Notes: generated by a model from the sequence alone, not told the origin. 64,000 nt of DNA from Octadecabacter sp. (GCA_028825445.1 JAPKAD010000001.1:224820-288819), one strand, 5' to 3'. Positions 1-9,810 are shown, counted from the first letter of the stretch. Translations and numbers: made by a program.

Positions 1-1296
1 GCGCTTTTTGTTTAGTTTTGCGCTTTGGCCATGATCATTGTCATAAGTATGACCAGGGGGTTCTATGGACTCAATATTTAAGGATGCCGCAGCGATGGCT
101 GCATCGGGCAACAGGTTCGTTGGTGCATTACCAGTTAAGATGAAACCAACGTCACTGTTGGGCTTTTTAATTGTAATTAGCGGGGCGACAGCGCCCTTAT
201 CTGCAGTGCGATTGGGGGCCGAAAGCGAGGGCATCCGCTTGGTGCGTTTGCCTATTGGAACAAATAAATTTGGTGAAGTTGAAGTTTGTGGTGTTTGGTG
301 GTTAAGCGTTAGTCTTGCGGGAACGATTGAACGCTTGTTGGCTTGGCGCTTGATTATTTGTGTGGGTGCAGGGCGCTCTTCGTTACGATCAGCGCGCAGT
401 CGGGATGAGAACATCTGTGCAGCTGTGTCGTTCGCGTCCGTTGCCTCGGGTGTCAGTTTTATGTTGTTAGACGTCAGTCCTGCTCCGTTGTCTTGCATCA
501 TCCGCTGATGAGGGAAGTACTTGTCTAATGCGTCAATGTTAGCTTCGTCAAAGATAAGCGTGTCGAGCTTCAGTGTCGCAGTAAATTTATTTTCATCCGG
601 TGTTAGTGTTAGATCGATGTCAGGCTCACTGGGGATAAAGGCATCTATGATAGTAGTTTGAGTATCAAATCCAACATCTGGCACAGGGCGTAGTTCTAGC
701 TTGATATTAGCTTCAGGCAGTCCGTAACCGATAGCGATTTCGTTTGGCTTAATAGGAATATCAGGCTCTGCAACACTTTGCGTGGCTTCTCCGGTTATGA
801 TCACAGAATCTGTGTCGCGTTCGACAAACAACCCGTCTACGCTACCAAAAAATGCCTCTCCAACATAGGTGAATGGTTCGGGAACTGCAGCAAAACTGAT
901 AGGATCAAATCCATGTTCAGTAGAAAATTGTTTTGCTTCGGTCAGGGTTTTTTTAGCGACAGCAGCCACGTAAGTACGCCCTCCGCCTCTAACGTAATCG
1001 TAGACTAAATCGTCAACGTCATAGGGGGTGGCCTCATGCAACGCTTTTCGGACGTCATCTTCTTCAGCGCGGGTAGTATCCAATGCAAGGTACTTTATTT
1101 GATCATTTGGAATTAACAATTTAGTTAAAATTCCGCTTGGTTCAAGAATTTTAGCCATGACGCGCAAACGATCTAGCTCACCCGTCAGATCAGCGTCATC
1201 CAGTGCAACCTGACCCACCAAATGCCATCCATCGGAGACGCGATGCATTAGGCGCAGTCCTTCAAAGGACAGTGATAAAGCGAAATTCGACTTCAT
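1..1296 (-). CDS. Large protein of unknown function with PilM/GspL-like N-terminus (3' end beyond window)
   Basis: The minus strand is open without a stop from an ATG at 1296 down to base 1 (432 codons, then off the left edge). The N-terminus begins MKSNFALSLSFEGLRL. Residues 1-150 form a compact domain with LLIPNDQIKYL and ATPYDVDDLVYDY, which reminds me of the actin-like PilM/GspL cytoplasmic fold; that is inference. From about residue 190 the chain becomes low-complexity, rich in Pro, Thr, Asp and Lys, with IPIKPNE, IDLTLTPDENKF and AAQMFSSRLRADR stretches. Proteins of this kind in Roseobacters are long and are sometimes annotated as translation initiation factor 2 because of the charged linker; no GTPase motif is visible here. 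The + strand reading frames across the region are shadows. Function unknown, but the unbroken frame and ordinary codon use make it a real gene. Confidence 0.85.
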   Translation of the reverse strand, partial: MKSNFALSLSFEGLRLMHRVSDGWHLVGQVALDDADLTGELDRLRVMAKILEPSGILTKLLIPNDQIKYLALDTTRAEEDDVRKALHEATPYDVDDLVYDYVRGGGRTYVAAVAKKTLTEAKQFSTEHGFDPISFAAVPEPFTYVGEAFFGSVDGLFVERDTDSVIITGEATQSVAEPDIPIKPNEIAIGYGLPEANIKLELRPVPDVGFDTQTTIIDAFIPSEPDIDLTLTPDENKFTATLKLDTLIFDEANIDALDKYFPHQRMMQDNGAGLTSNNIKLTPEATDANDTAAQMFSSRLRADRNEERPAPTQIIKRQANKRSIVPARLTLNHQTPQTSTSPNLFVPIGKRTKRMPSLSAPNRTADKGAVAPLITIKKPNSDVGFILTGNAPTNLLPDAAIAAASLNIESIEPPGHTYDNDHGQSAKLNKKR

Positions 1297-2171
1297 GATC
1301 TTGACCTAGCATCCTGCATTAGGACTGAAAACTCCCCTTTTTACTAATAACTTAAAAGTACAGCAAGCTTTCGCTCACGCCAAGTGAGACTTTTAATTTT
1401 TAAATACTTCTAAGGCTGGAAGGATAGTCTTTCGAGGTATTTTAAAAAATTAGTAGTAAGATGCCATAATTTTCATGTGTATTATTGTTCGATCTTTATT
1501 AACCACCTCTGTGCTTTAAGTGCCTTTTGTCGTTCTAGGCTGCAACATCATGGTTACTGGCCAAAGATAAGTCAGCGTAGGGCCGGACATGGGAACGGTG
1601 GTAATCAGGGTGCTGGATCAGGCATAAATTTTGACAATGCATTGGTCTCAGCCAATACGTCTAAATCGACTTTTTCAACGACTGTGGACAGCGAAGGCCT
1701 TGCAATTTGCAATGGTGCTATCTGGCTGAACCCGTACTATTTACAAAATGTTTAAAGTATAGTGACTTAAACCTCTGTCAATTAAGCTGTTAATGAAGTG
1801 TAATCAAAAATAACAGGCTAGGCGCACTTGGGTAGAACTTTGGCCACTGTGGACGAGTGTGGTTCGAGCTGACTGGAAGTTTTACTATACACTTACGTGG
1901 CTACTGAAGTAGCTCGTTATCTTATTATTTTAAACATGCTTGGCTTGTAAAGCTTCATGCAGATCCAGCAGGTGTTTTTTTAGATGAAATGGTGATGCTG
2001 AATGAAGCTGGTAGCGGTCGCTAACTCACGTTGGGATTGTTACCCTCCCCGCAATATAAAGTCTAAGTTGCAGTTGGAAAAATAAAAATTATCGCGTCAT
2101 TTATGCTCTTCTTTAATATATTTAATTGGAACAGGGCGCGGCGATGTGCGACGCCCCATTCTGTATAATAA
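1297..2171. other. Gene-free spacer between the left-edge gene and metY
   Basis: AT-rich with no recognisable gene. A 92-codon + strand frame at 1477-1755 has a Gly/Asn-rich middle (GHGNGGNQGAGSG) but no Shine-Dalgarno sequence and no family I recognise; it may be a gene relic or chance. A GC-rich imperfect inverted repeat around 2135-2159 lies just after the metY stop on the minus strand and could be its terminator, but there is no T-run behind it. Confidence 0.4.
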
Positions 2172-3464
2172 TTAAGCAGTCGCTTTTGCGAGCGCCTGAT
2201 CCAAGTCTGCGATCAAATCTGTTGCATCCTCAAGCCCGATGGACACACGCACAACACCGGGGCCAGACCCTGCTGCTTTTTGCTGATCTGCCGACAATTG
2301 GCGGTGGGTTGTTGATGCAGGATGAATGATCAAAGAGCGGGTGTCGCCAAGGTTTGCCACGTGACTGAAGATTTCCAGCGCATCGACTAGTTTAATGCAA
2401 GCTTCGTAACCGCCCTTCACAGCGAAAGTAAACAACGCGGAAGCGCCGCGTGGACAGACGTCTTTGATGCGGTAAAAATAGGGCGAAGACTTGAGGCCTG
2501 CATAGGTCACGTAGTCAACGCGTTTGTCAGCCTCCAACCAGTTAGCCAACTTGGTAGCATTTTCAACATGGCGATCCATGCGAAGCGACAGGGTTTCAAT
2601 TCCCATCAAAGTATAGTGCGCCGCTTGCGGGTTCATCGTCATGCCAAGGTCGCGCAGACCTATAGCGATGCCGTGGAACGTGTAGGCGAGGGGGCCAAAC
2701 GTTTCAGCGAACTTAAGACCATGATAGGCTGGTTCTGGCTGAGATAGGCTTGGAAATTTGTCAGACGCAGTCCAATCAAACTTGCCGCTATCTACGACAC
2801 AACCGCCAGTCACAGTTCCATTTCCAGTGAGATATTTGGTTGTGGAATGAACGACCAGCGTCGCCCCATGTTCAATTGGGCGGCATAAGTATGGTGTGGC
2901 CGTGGTGTTGTCGATGATCAGTGGGATGCCAGCGGCGTCAGCAATATCAGCAACTGCACGCACGTCCATGATGTGACCTCCGGGGTTAGCAATAGCCTCT
3001 CCAAAAATTGCGCGTGTGTTGTCGTCAATTGCAGCAGTGACAGCTGCTGTGTCATCAATATCGACGAATTTGGCTTCCCAGCCAAACCGCTTGATAGTTT
3101 GGCTGAACTGGGTGACCGAACCACCATAAAGGCGGGTGGACACTACTATGTTCATTCCTGGAGACATGATCGGAAATAACGCCATCAATTGCGCGGCGTG
3201 ACCAGACGAACAACAGACTGCACCTGCTCCGCCTTCAAGTGTGGCTATGCGTTCTTGCAGCACGGCAACGGTTGGATTGGTCAGACGAGAATAAATATAA
3301 CCAACTTCTTGCAAGTTAAATAGGGCTGCGGCGTGGTCTGAATTGCGAAAGACATAGGCAGTAGTTTGGTAGATCGGAGTGTTGCGTGCGCCTGTAGCGG
3401 GATCAGGCCGAGCGCCTGCGTGAATTTGCAAGGTATCAAAGCCGTAGGATGAGGTATCGGTCAT
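2172..3464 (-). CDS. metY: O-acetylhomoserine sulfhydrylase (aminocarboxypropyltransferase)
   Basis: This 430-residue cytosolic PLP enzyme of the Cys/Met metabolism class makes homocysteine (or methionine) from O-acetyl-L-homoserine and sulfide (or methanethiol). The N-terminus has the family pattern TLQIHAGARPDPATGARNTPIYQTT. The phosphate-binding stretch CCSSGHAAQ is at about 84-92, Asp185 in PLIIDNT pairs with the pyridine nitrogen, and the Schiff-base lysine is K210 in HSTTKYLTGNG. Length matches the OAH sulfhydrylase branch (about 430) rather than the shorter cystathionine synthases. It is transcribed alone; no SAM riboswitch was recognised in its 5' region. Confidence 0.95.
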   Translation of the reverse strand: MTDTSSYGFDTLQIHAGARPDPATGARNTPIYQTTAYVFRNSDHAAALFNLQEVGYIYSRLTNPTVAVLQERIATLEGGAGAVCCSSGHAAQLMALFPIMSPGMNIVVSTRLYGGSVTQFSQTIKRFGWEAKFVDIDDTAAVTAAIDDNTRAIFGEAIANPGGHIMDVRAVADIADAAGIPLIIDNTTATPYLCRPIEHGATLVVHSTTKYLTGNGTVTGGCVVDSGKFDWTASDKFPSLSQPEPAYHGLKFAETFGPLAYTFHGIAIGLRDLGMTMNPQAAHYTLMGIETLSLRMDRHVENATKLANWLEADKRVDYVTYAGLKSSPYFYRIKDVCPRGASALFTFAVKGGYEACIKLVDALEIFSHVANLGDTRSLIIHPASTTHRQLSADQQKAAGSGPGVVRVSIGLEDATDLIADLDQALAKATA

Positions 3465-4015
3465 TAATCTTCTCCAAGTATAAAGTTGATATTACATTAA
3501 AGTTAAATGTGAGGGACCTCAATGTTGTCTTGGCTGATGCGCGGATCAACCCTGAATGAAGAACGACGTTCGCGGAAAAATCGTTTTTTTGGGTAAATGT
3601 TCGGTGAGCTAGCTGTGTGAAAGATTGAAGTTCCATACGTACAAATCAGTATCCCAAAAGAAGTATCTATTTTGATAAAGCCGCTCTTTTCTACCCAGTT
3701 TTAATTTGCTCGTATGACGGCGTTGGCACATTCAACGAGCTTTTACATGCGCGTTGAAAAAACTTGTTTTGGTATTTTTTAATGGTTCAATTAAAGCTTT
3801 TATTTTGAGATCGAGGTTGTTTCACGTTGCCGCGAAGGCAGATATGTAAAGTACGTATTTTACGATTTTCTGGTTCTTCGGGATAAATAAATTTCTTCGC
3901 CAGTGCCACAATCGATTTATCTAAATCCTTAGAGTTTCTTTAGGTGGCTTAAAGAATGATGATATAAAACTTCATGTGTGGTTTTCAAACCTATTGGTGC
4001 AGATCCTCACATAAA
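3465..4015. other. Spacer between metY and a glycosyltransferase-like gene
   Basis: About 550 AT-rich bases. The part next to metY is its 5' leader. The minus-strand reading frame at 3436-3636 overlaps the metY start and looks like chance. I see no RNA gene, repeat or clear promoter. Confidence 0.5.
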
Positions 4016-5044
4016 TTAACGTATCCAGAAGCCTTCTTTTTTGATCTGATTGCGGATTTGGCGTTCGCTTGGAGGCATGTCGTTTTGATCAAACAATGCA
4101 CGCACTTTTTCGCCGCGTCCTTGGTAGATCATGAGTTTAAATGGATCATACTGTTTGAGCCATTTCTTAATATTATTGGGGGCTGTGACTGTGTTTAGCA
4201 CTGATATAACTGCGTCGGTTTCGCGTGCGTAAAGCAGTGGCAACATACGGTAGTGACAGGTTAGAGTACCGTCCAATCCGGCAAGATCAATGCCTGGGCG
4301 TCCACCCCCAAAACTGTGAATGACCAATGGTAATGTTACTTGGTCAAGCCACGGGTTCAGAGATTGCAATATCAGCTCTTCTGGACGGTTGTCACGCACC
4401 TCAAGCGCCCAGTCTCTCCAACGCGAACCGAACGTTGGTGCATCGTGCCCCGTAATCCAGCCTGCGTTAAAATACAGATAACGTTGCCAATATTCGTCTG
4501 GCTGATCTGTATCAAGCGTGCTGTCGAAGTCCAGCCCATAGCGGTCATAAAGTGATTTCCAAATGACGCTGTAACCTGGCCAGTACAGCTCTTCTTTGGG
4601 CCATGTACCTGTGCGCCGCATTGAAGCGCTTGGTCGTGAAAAAACGGTGGACAGCGATGCAATATCGCCAACTATCAAGGTATCGGTGTCTAAAAATAGG
4701 AAATTGCGGCCAGCGGGCATGGCGCAGAGCGCTTCGATCTTGTTGCCGTAAGGGTATTTTGCGCCAAATGCCTTGTTGACGAAAGGCAAGATCACCGCTC
4801 CAAGGGATTCTAGCGCGCCTTTAATATCAAAAGGCATTGTTGGATCTTTTGGCCACAATAGACCAGCTTGCGGTTCAGCGACGAAAAGCGTGCCTGCAAA
4901 CGTCGGTGAGTTGGCCTGAAGAGAAGCCGCTAGCAATATAGCTTCATATTGAAGTCGCCCACTTTGGCCGACGACCATAATGTCGAAATCTGATGATGGA
5001 ATCTGGTTGGTTGCTTGATTGCATGTGGGGATCTGGTCAGACAT
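4016..5044 (-). CDS. Putative glycosyltransferase (DxD, nucleotide-diphospho-sugar transferase fold)
   Basis: A 342-residue protein without signal peptide or membrane segments. The DxD signature of GT-A glycosyltransferases is at residues 119-121 within NFLFLDTDTLIVGDI, preceded by YPYGNKIEAL at 98-106, a layout seen in GT8-like and related nucleotide-sugar transferases. The N-terminal 20 residues are Gln/Asn-rich and poorly defined. Donor and acceptor cannot be read from the sequence. It is close to a sulfatase on the other strand, so a role in glycan or polysaccharide modification is possible but only inferred. Start ATG at 5044. Confidence 0.7.
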   Translation of the reverse strand: MSDQIPTCNQATNQIPSSDFDIMVVGQSGRLQYEAILLAASLQANSPTFAGTLFVAEPQAGLLWPKDPTMPFDIKGALESLGAVILPFVNKAFGAKYPYGNKIEALCAMPAGRNFLFLDTDTLIVGDIASLSTVFSRPSASMRRTGTWPKEELYWPGYSVIWKSLYDRYGLDFDSTLDTDQPDEYWQRYLYFNAGWITGHDAPTFGSRWRDWALEVRDNRPEELILQSLNPWLDQVTLPLVIHSFGGGRPGIDLAGLDGTLTCHYRMLPLLYARETDAVISVLNTVTAPNNIKKWLKQYDPFKLMIYQGRGEKVRALFDQNDMPPSERQIRNQIKKEGFWIR

Positions 5045-5417
5045 TTTATTTCCCTACTTACTCAATGAAAATACTATAGGGGCTCCTTGGTCACCAAGGG
5101 AAGGCCAATTTATTGTATCTGTTTTGTTGTAGAGGGAAAGAGCTTTGATTGACTTACTCCTAGTGTTAATTGTCTGAATTGGTGTAGGAATAGAACTGCC
5201 GGAACGATGCAGACCTAAGGACGATGTGGCCGTGGTCCCAACGCAGGACATATTTTTCGAGCCGCTTAGACTTGGGGCTGGTGATGATCTGAATGCAGTC
5301 CGCGAACTGGAACCAAACAGTTCGGCTGATAAACATACCAGCACGATGGAATTTCGCCAAATCCTTGCGGAAACTTAGACCCAGAATTTATTCTCAAAAT
5401 ATGAACAGTTGGAGTAT
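5045..5417. other. Probably decayed coding DNA, not recognised
   Basis: Both strands have short open frames (minus 5166-5360; a + frame reading IELPERCRPKDDVAVVPTQD near 5183) but none has a start with ribosome site or a family I know. Its position beside an IS5 relic suggests eroded sequence. Confidence 0.35.
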
Positions 5418-5527
5418 TCATGATGGCTGGAAGAAAGGCATTGTGCGTGTGTTGTAGCGTGTATTGATGCGTCTCAAGTCTTTGGTCCTGCTAAACAGAT
5501 TCGTCAGAACAATCCTTGACGACGCGC
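5418..5527 (-). mobile_element. Fragment of IS5-family transposase (C-terminal end)
   Basis: Translating the minus strand gives LFSRTKDLRRINTRYN followed by TMPFFQPS and a stop. This matches the C-terminus of IS5-family (IS427-group) transposases, whose consensus runs GRLKDWRRIATRYD then FFSAI. The same motif occurs in the larger relic at 10500-11308 (GRIKDWRR). Only about 35 codons remain, ending 58 bases before the sulfatase start, so the element may once have inserted in that gene's upstream region. No inverted repeats were identified. Confidence 0.65.
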
Positions 5528-5585
5528 ATAAAGAAGTGGTTTCTGTTGTAGGCAAAACCCATCTTTGAAGGTCACCCCCAAAGAA

Positions 5586-7166
5586 ATGTCAGAACGTCCA
5601 AATATAGTCGTTATCCTCGCTGATCACGTTGCTTTTTCTGGTCATTATGGGAATGATCGCTTCTCTTATCGTTGGCCTCATCTGGAACAGATAGCTGCGA
5701 AAGGGGCGTGGTGCGATCGTGCATACGCAATTACTCCCGTTTGTACGCCATCGCGCGCCAGCTTTCTGACGGGCAAGCGTCCTGATAAGCATGGGATGCG
5801 GTGGAATTCTGAATATCCAATTCCTTACAATCGACAAGAATTTCGCGAGGATGAGGTCCTTTATGCACATCATCTGGCACACGCCGGTTATGATAACCAC
5901 TATTTTGGAAAGTGGCACTGTGGGGTCAATAAGACTGCCCAAGACTATGGCTTAAAGGGTTGGAGTTTGCCAGAATATGGCAACATATACGCGTGTGTAG
6001 CCTACAAAGATTATCTGTCGCGGATTGGCGAAGAACATCCAAAATGCGTGATAGAACATCATCTTTTGAAACCAGAGCTTGGTGGAACTGAGGTTTTGAT
6101 GGACCCAGCTGAACCTTGGGATTACATGGATGGAGCAGGCATTTTACTCGGATCACCAGAGGTAAATGAGCAATTTTTTGTAGCAAATTTAGCTTGTGAC
6201 CGTCTCAGATCACTGCAAGGGCAAGAGCAACCATTTTCTATGGTGATAAGTATGTGGGGTCCACACCATCCTTATTATCCCAGTTTGGCTTATGCTGATC
6301 TGATAAATCCTGGAGATATCCCAAAATACCCAAGCTTTGACGAAAACCTTTCTGACAAACCATGGCGATACAGTGTCCAACGGGACCTACGTTGCCAGCA
6401 TCGTGCCTTTGAACGTTGGCCAGACTGGGAAACGTGGCAGACTGTATTGGCGCGATGTTATGCATCAGGGCTACAAACGGATGCTGCAATTGGCCGGATT
6501 TCAGCCTGCTTAGATGACACTGGCCTTGCGGATAATACGCTTTTTATCGTGACGGCAGATCATGGCGACGGTATTGCTGCGCACGGTGCTGGTTGGGACA
6601 AATATTCGACTTTTACAGAAGAGGTTGGGCGCATTCCTTTGGTTTTGCGCTATCCGGCCAAAATCCCAGAAGGTACGAGAGTCAAAGCTCCCGTTAGCCT
6701 GCTAGATGTGACTGCGACTATGTTGGATGTGGCAGGTGTAGAAGATGACCGACATCCTTTAACAATGGATGGAACAAGTTTGATTGCTATTGTAGATAAA
6801 AGCCATGGTCGAGACAGTCTTATATGCGATCACTTTGGGCATTCAGGCGATATTAGCTTTCAAAAAATCCTTTATTTAGATGGCTGGAAATATGTATCCG
6901 TTTGGGGTGACGAAGATGAACTCTACTGCCTTGATGATGATCCCTATGAGCTGAAAAATAAGTTGAAAGATCCCCAAACGGTTCATCGGCAACGGATCAT
7001 GCGTGACAAAATAATTGACCACATGATTGATCGGCGAAAAGAGCGAAGCCTATGGCACCCAGCTGAATTTTGGGAAGACGGTATTGTCTTCTCATCACCA
7101 GAATGGCCACGAGAAGAGACGCTACATTTGTACAAGCTACGAACCCAGCAAGGTTATCCTGTTTGA
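5586..7166 (+). CDS. Sulfatase (formylglycine-dependent, alkaline phosphatase superfamily)
   Basis: A 526-residue enzyme with the sulfatase signature C53-T-P-S-R57, in which Cys53 is converted to formylglycine to attack sulfate esters. The N-terminus RPNIVVILADH carries the first metal-binding Asp. K109 and H111 (FGKWH) and the TADHGDG motif (D325, H326) supply the remaining active-site ligands. There is no signal peptide, so it should be cytosolic. I start at ATG 5586, directly before the conserved first strand; an in-frame TTG at 5565 would add seven residues. Choline-sulfatase-like and phosphonate monoester hydrolase-like members share this architecture, so the substrate is not assigned. 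Maturation needs a formylglycine-generating enzyme or anaerobic maturase that is not in this window. Confidence 0.9.
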   Translation: MSERPNIVVILADHVAFSGHYGNDRFSYRWPHLEQIAAKGAWCDRAYAITPVCTPSRASFLTGKRPDKHGMRWNSEYPIPYNRQEFREDEVLYAHHLAHAGYDNHYFGKWHCGVNKTAQDYGLKGWSLPEYGNIYACVAYKDYLSRIGEEHPKCVIEHHLLKPELGGTEVLMDPAEPWDYMDGAGILLGSPEVNEQFFVANLACDRLRSLQGQEQPFSMVISMWGPHHPYYPSLAYADLINPGDIPKYPSFDENLSDKPWRYSVQRDLRCQHRAFERWPDWETWQTVLARCYASGLQTDAAIGRISACLDDTGLADNTLFIVTADHGDGIAAHGAGWDKYSTFTEEVGRIPLVLRYPAKIPEGTRVKAPVSLLDVTATMLDVAGVEDDRHPLTMDGTSLIAIVDKSHGRDSLICDHFGHSGDISFQKILYLDGWKYVSVWGDEDELYCLDDDPYELKNKLKDPQTVHRQRIMRDKIIDHMIDRRKERSLWHPAEFWEDGIVFSSPEWPREETLHLYKLRTQQGYPV

Positions 7167-7264
7167 ACAGATTATGTATTTAGATTGTAATTTAATCGAT
7201 CGATCTGTGAAGTAATGATTATAGACTTGTCCACATCATGGGCCAAGCTGAGCTTATTTTTTCA

Positions 7265-7304
7265 CGCAGAGCCGCAGAGCCGCAGAGCCGCAGAGCCGCA
7301 GAGA
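7265..7304. repeat. 8-bp tandem repeat, five units of CGCAGAGC
   Basis: Four perfect copies of CGCAGAGC follow head to tail, with a fifth copy ending in A (CGCAGAGA) and then GCCGAG. It lies 98 bases downstream of the sulfatase stop in non-coding DNA. It looks like a simple-sequence or intergenic repeat, not a CRISPR (no spacers). Confidence 0.9.
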
Positions 7305-7395
7305 GCCGAGTACGCAAGGCAATGTTTGGGCGCTTGTTTAATTGTTGGGCAAGGCCGTTGAGATAGCGATGACAATTGCGGCCTTTGCGGTATAA

Positions 7396-7910
7396 TTAAT
7401 GAAATATCGCCTCAGTCAGTTCTTTCAAAACACATTCACTAACAGGTGTACTAAGAACTTTTGTTTGGCGTAAATATTGCGCAGTAAAATGCGCGTAATA
7501 GCGAACCCTGAGCAAGGGTACATTCGGCCCAGCCAGTAGTTCCGCATACTGTTTATCTTCCAGTCAGCGGGCTTGCTGAACGGATATTGAGTATCTTAAT
7601 CATCTTCCCCCGGCGCAAGTGTGGCCTGTGGTGAAAATGCAATCACAGTGCTGCCCGGCACGAGTGCGGAAAAAGCACAGGCCGCATAAGCGCCCATTGA
7701 CGTTGCTGAAAAGATGACTGTTAGGAATTTACTAAAAAATCTATTATCAGAAAGTTGAGATATTTCATCGAAAAGCTTTGGTGTTCTGAACCAATTTGGC
7801 TCAAACAAATCGCAGATTCGACCATCCTGATATTTTTGCAAGATCGTATCCCTAAGGATTGCGTTTCCTAGAGGGTGAGTGGACACTCTCCAAATTGTCC
7901 AAACTACCAT
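7396..7910 (-). pseudogene. Frameshifted alpha/beta-hydrolase-like protein remnant
   Basis: The first frame (7910-7596) reads MVVWTIWRVSTHPLG and contains FSATSMGAYAACAFSALVPG then STVIAFSPQATL before a stop. A second frame continues without stop to TAA at 7396 as EDKQYAELLAGPNVPLL then RVRYYAHFTAQYLR. Joined, they look like the C-terminal half of a Rhodobacterales protein with a nucleophile elbow of the Gly/Ala-x-Ser-x-Gly type and a SPQ motif after the next strand. The N-terminal part is missing or unrecognisable upstream of 7910. A frameshift near 7600 has broken it. I do not know the exact function of the intact family. Confidence 0.6.
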
Positions 7911-8378
7911 AAAGTATATTTGAACTTCTGAATATATATAGCAGCGTAAATAAATCGCTAGAGATCAAAAAACCCTTTCGGTTATTTGATGTAAGCAGGC
8001 GATTAAACCATTGATATGTGTATGGAGTTTCAATTGCTTATCACTTGATTAGCTGTTGCTTTTTATCCAGATATTTTAAATTTAAACCTATTATCTTACA
8101 GATCCCGAATGTCACAAAAATTGAAAGGGCCTACTCATTTCGCTGCCAGTCTCATCTTTAGACATCAGAACCATACTGCGTCGTTTGGCAAACTCTGCTG
8201 TGGGCTTGGTGTTGTTGGTGCCATTGTGGGTAACGAGAAATTATAAGTCTCCGATGACAACATTAAGAAACCTTTTTGCCAAGGCAAAATGGCCAAACTC
8301 GTAAATACTCTTGCTAGGCTGGCGGATCGCAGCACCAGCGCCGAGAAAATCTATTGACCAATAAGATACGCCATCCTG
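7911..8378. other. Spacer between hydrolase relic and IS3 relic
   Basis: About 470 bases. The first half is very AT-rich. A minus-strand stretch around 8120-8240 reads FLVTHNGTNNTKPTAEFAKR with no start codon; it may be a gene relic. Nothing else is recognisable. Confidence 0.35.
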
Positions 8379-9592
8379 TGTATTATTATTTGTTTTACAG
8401 ATGAGTTTAATTGGCACGCTGAGGCGCAAGTCGTTGAGCGTGGATATGCGTTCAGCGAAGTGGCAGAACAGCTCGGGATCAGCACCAAGTCACTGTACAC
8501 GTGTAAGGTGCAGTTTTCTAAGCCAATACGTGTTCCAGACGCTGAGTTAGATTTGGCCGCTGAGCTTAAACCGGTAAAAAGGAATTGATCCACGTCAACG
8601 AGGAACGCAATATCTTAAAAAAGGCGACCGCGTACTTCGCGAGAGAGCCTCAGTGAAGTACGCGTTTATAAAAGCTCATCGAGCTAATCTTTCAGTCCGT
8701 TCAATGTGTTGAGTCCTATTGTTACATTTCAGCGGGTTCTACGCATGGCGTAAAGAACTATTAAGCCTGCGTGCGCTTTAAGATGTGCGTCAAACGGATC
8801 TGATCCAGCAAGCTTGGAAGGATAGTGGAAAAGCCTATGGATACCGCAAACTGCATGACGATCTGCTCGACCTAAGCGAGACTCTTTTCAGAGATTCGTG
8901 TTGCACGTTTGGCCAGCTTAGCTGGGATTGTGGCACAAATTGGCTACATGCGCCGCAATGGTCGATATTGCGGCAAACCAGCTGTCGTCACCGACAATAG
9001 TCTGGCTCGGCAGTTCGAGGTATATGCCCCAAATACTATTTGGGTAACTGACATCACCTACATCAAGACGCATGAAAGCTTTTCACATCTTACCGTCGTG
9101 ATCGATCTGTTCTTCAGGCGCATTGTTGGCCCTTCTTGTTGATTGCTTTGCAATCAACTGTCGGTCAGCGGGATCAATACAATCGCGCATGACGACCGAC
9201 CTCGCTTTGCAGGCGCTTCTGAATGCAGTTTAGCAGAGCAAACCAAAGACCAAGAAAATGATCCATTCTTACCAAGGATCACAGTTCACCAGCAAAGAGT
9301 GGTAATTGTTTCTCGGCAAAAAACTTAAATGCCAGCATGAGCCTCCGTGGAAATTTCCATTACAAAGCCTTTGCAGAGAGCTTCTTCCAGCTATTGAAAC
9401 GGGAGCGCATCAGGCGGCGAACATACGTCAGCCGTGACGCGGCAAGGGAGGACGTGTTGGATTACATCGAGATGTTCTACTACCCAAACCATAAGCACAC
9501 CAAAAACGGCATGCTATCACCTGTTAACTATGAAATTAAACAGCGGAAACTGAACGAGGCAAGTGTCTAGCAAACTAGGGGCACCTCAGTTC
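8379..9592 (+). mobile_element. Decayed IS3-family insertion sequence
   Basis: OrfA is seen from about 8394 as FTDEFNWHAEAQVVERGYAF and EVAEQLGISTKSLYT, a helix-turn-helix of the IS3 group. OrfB follows in pieces: VKYAFIKAHRANLSVRSMC near 8652, DVRQTDLIQQAWKDSGK then YGYRKLHDDLLD near 8782, WVTDITYIKTHE near 9041, MIHSYQGSQFTS near 9262, and LLKRERIRRRTY then GMLSPVNYE at 9391-9535. Several frameshifts and stops separate the pieces. The second catalytic Asp of the DDE triad (normally HSDQGSQ) is Tyr, so the transposase is dead. GGGGCACCTCAGTTCA at 9579-9594 resembles the right terminal repeat; I did not find a clear left partner. Confidence 0.85.
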
Positions 9593-9810
9593 AGTTTTAA
9601 TCCACCAATCAAAAAATCACTTTCTTATGTAGTTCCAGTTTTATTTGAAGCAATCAGTAACTCTATGAAATAATATTCTTTGTGAAAGTAGGTTAGCGAT
9701 CGTGGTTGTATAATTAGAGTAATTTTTTCTGTAGCAACTAAGAAGCTTCACATGATTTATTAATAGGGCTTTTTCTGCATGAGAACCAAGATGGCTTTAG
9801 TTGATTTAAT

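Noticed and set aside
65..508. + strand 147-codon frame at the left edge
   Set aside because: It is the shadow of the unbroken minus-strand gene 1-1296, which has protein-like sequence.
3465..3660. Possible SAM riboswitch in the metY leader
   Set aside because: The minus-strand leader has small stems (GAGG/CCTC, ACATT/AATGT) but lacks the conserved core of SAM-II, SAM-V or SAM-SAH motifs by eye.
7265..7304. CRISPR array
   Set aside because: The units are 8 bp and contiguous, with no spacers and no cas genes nearby.
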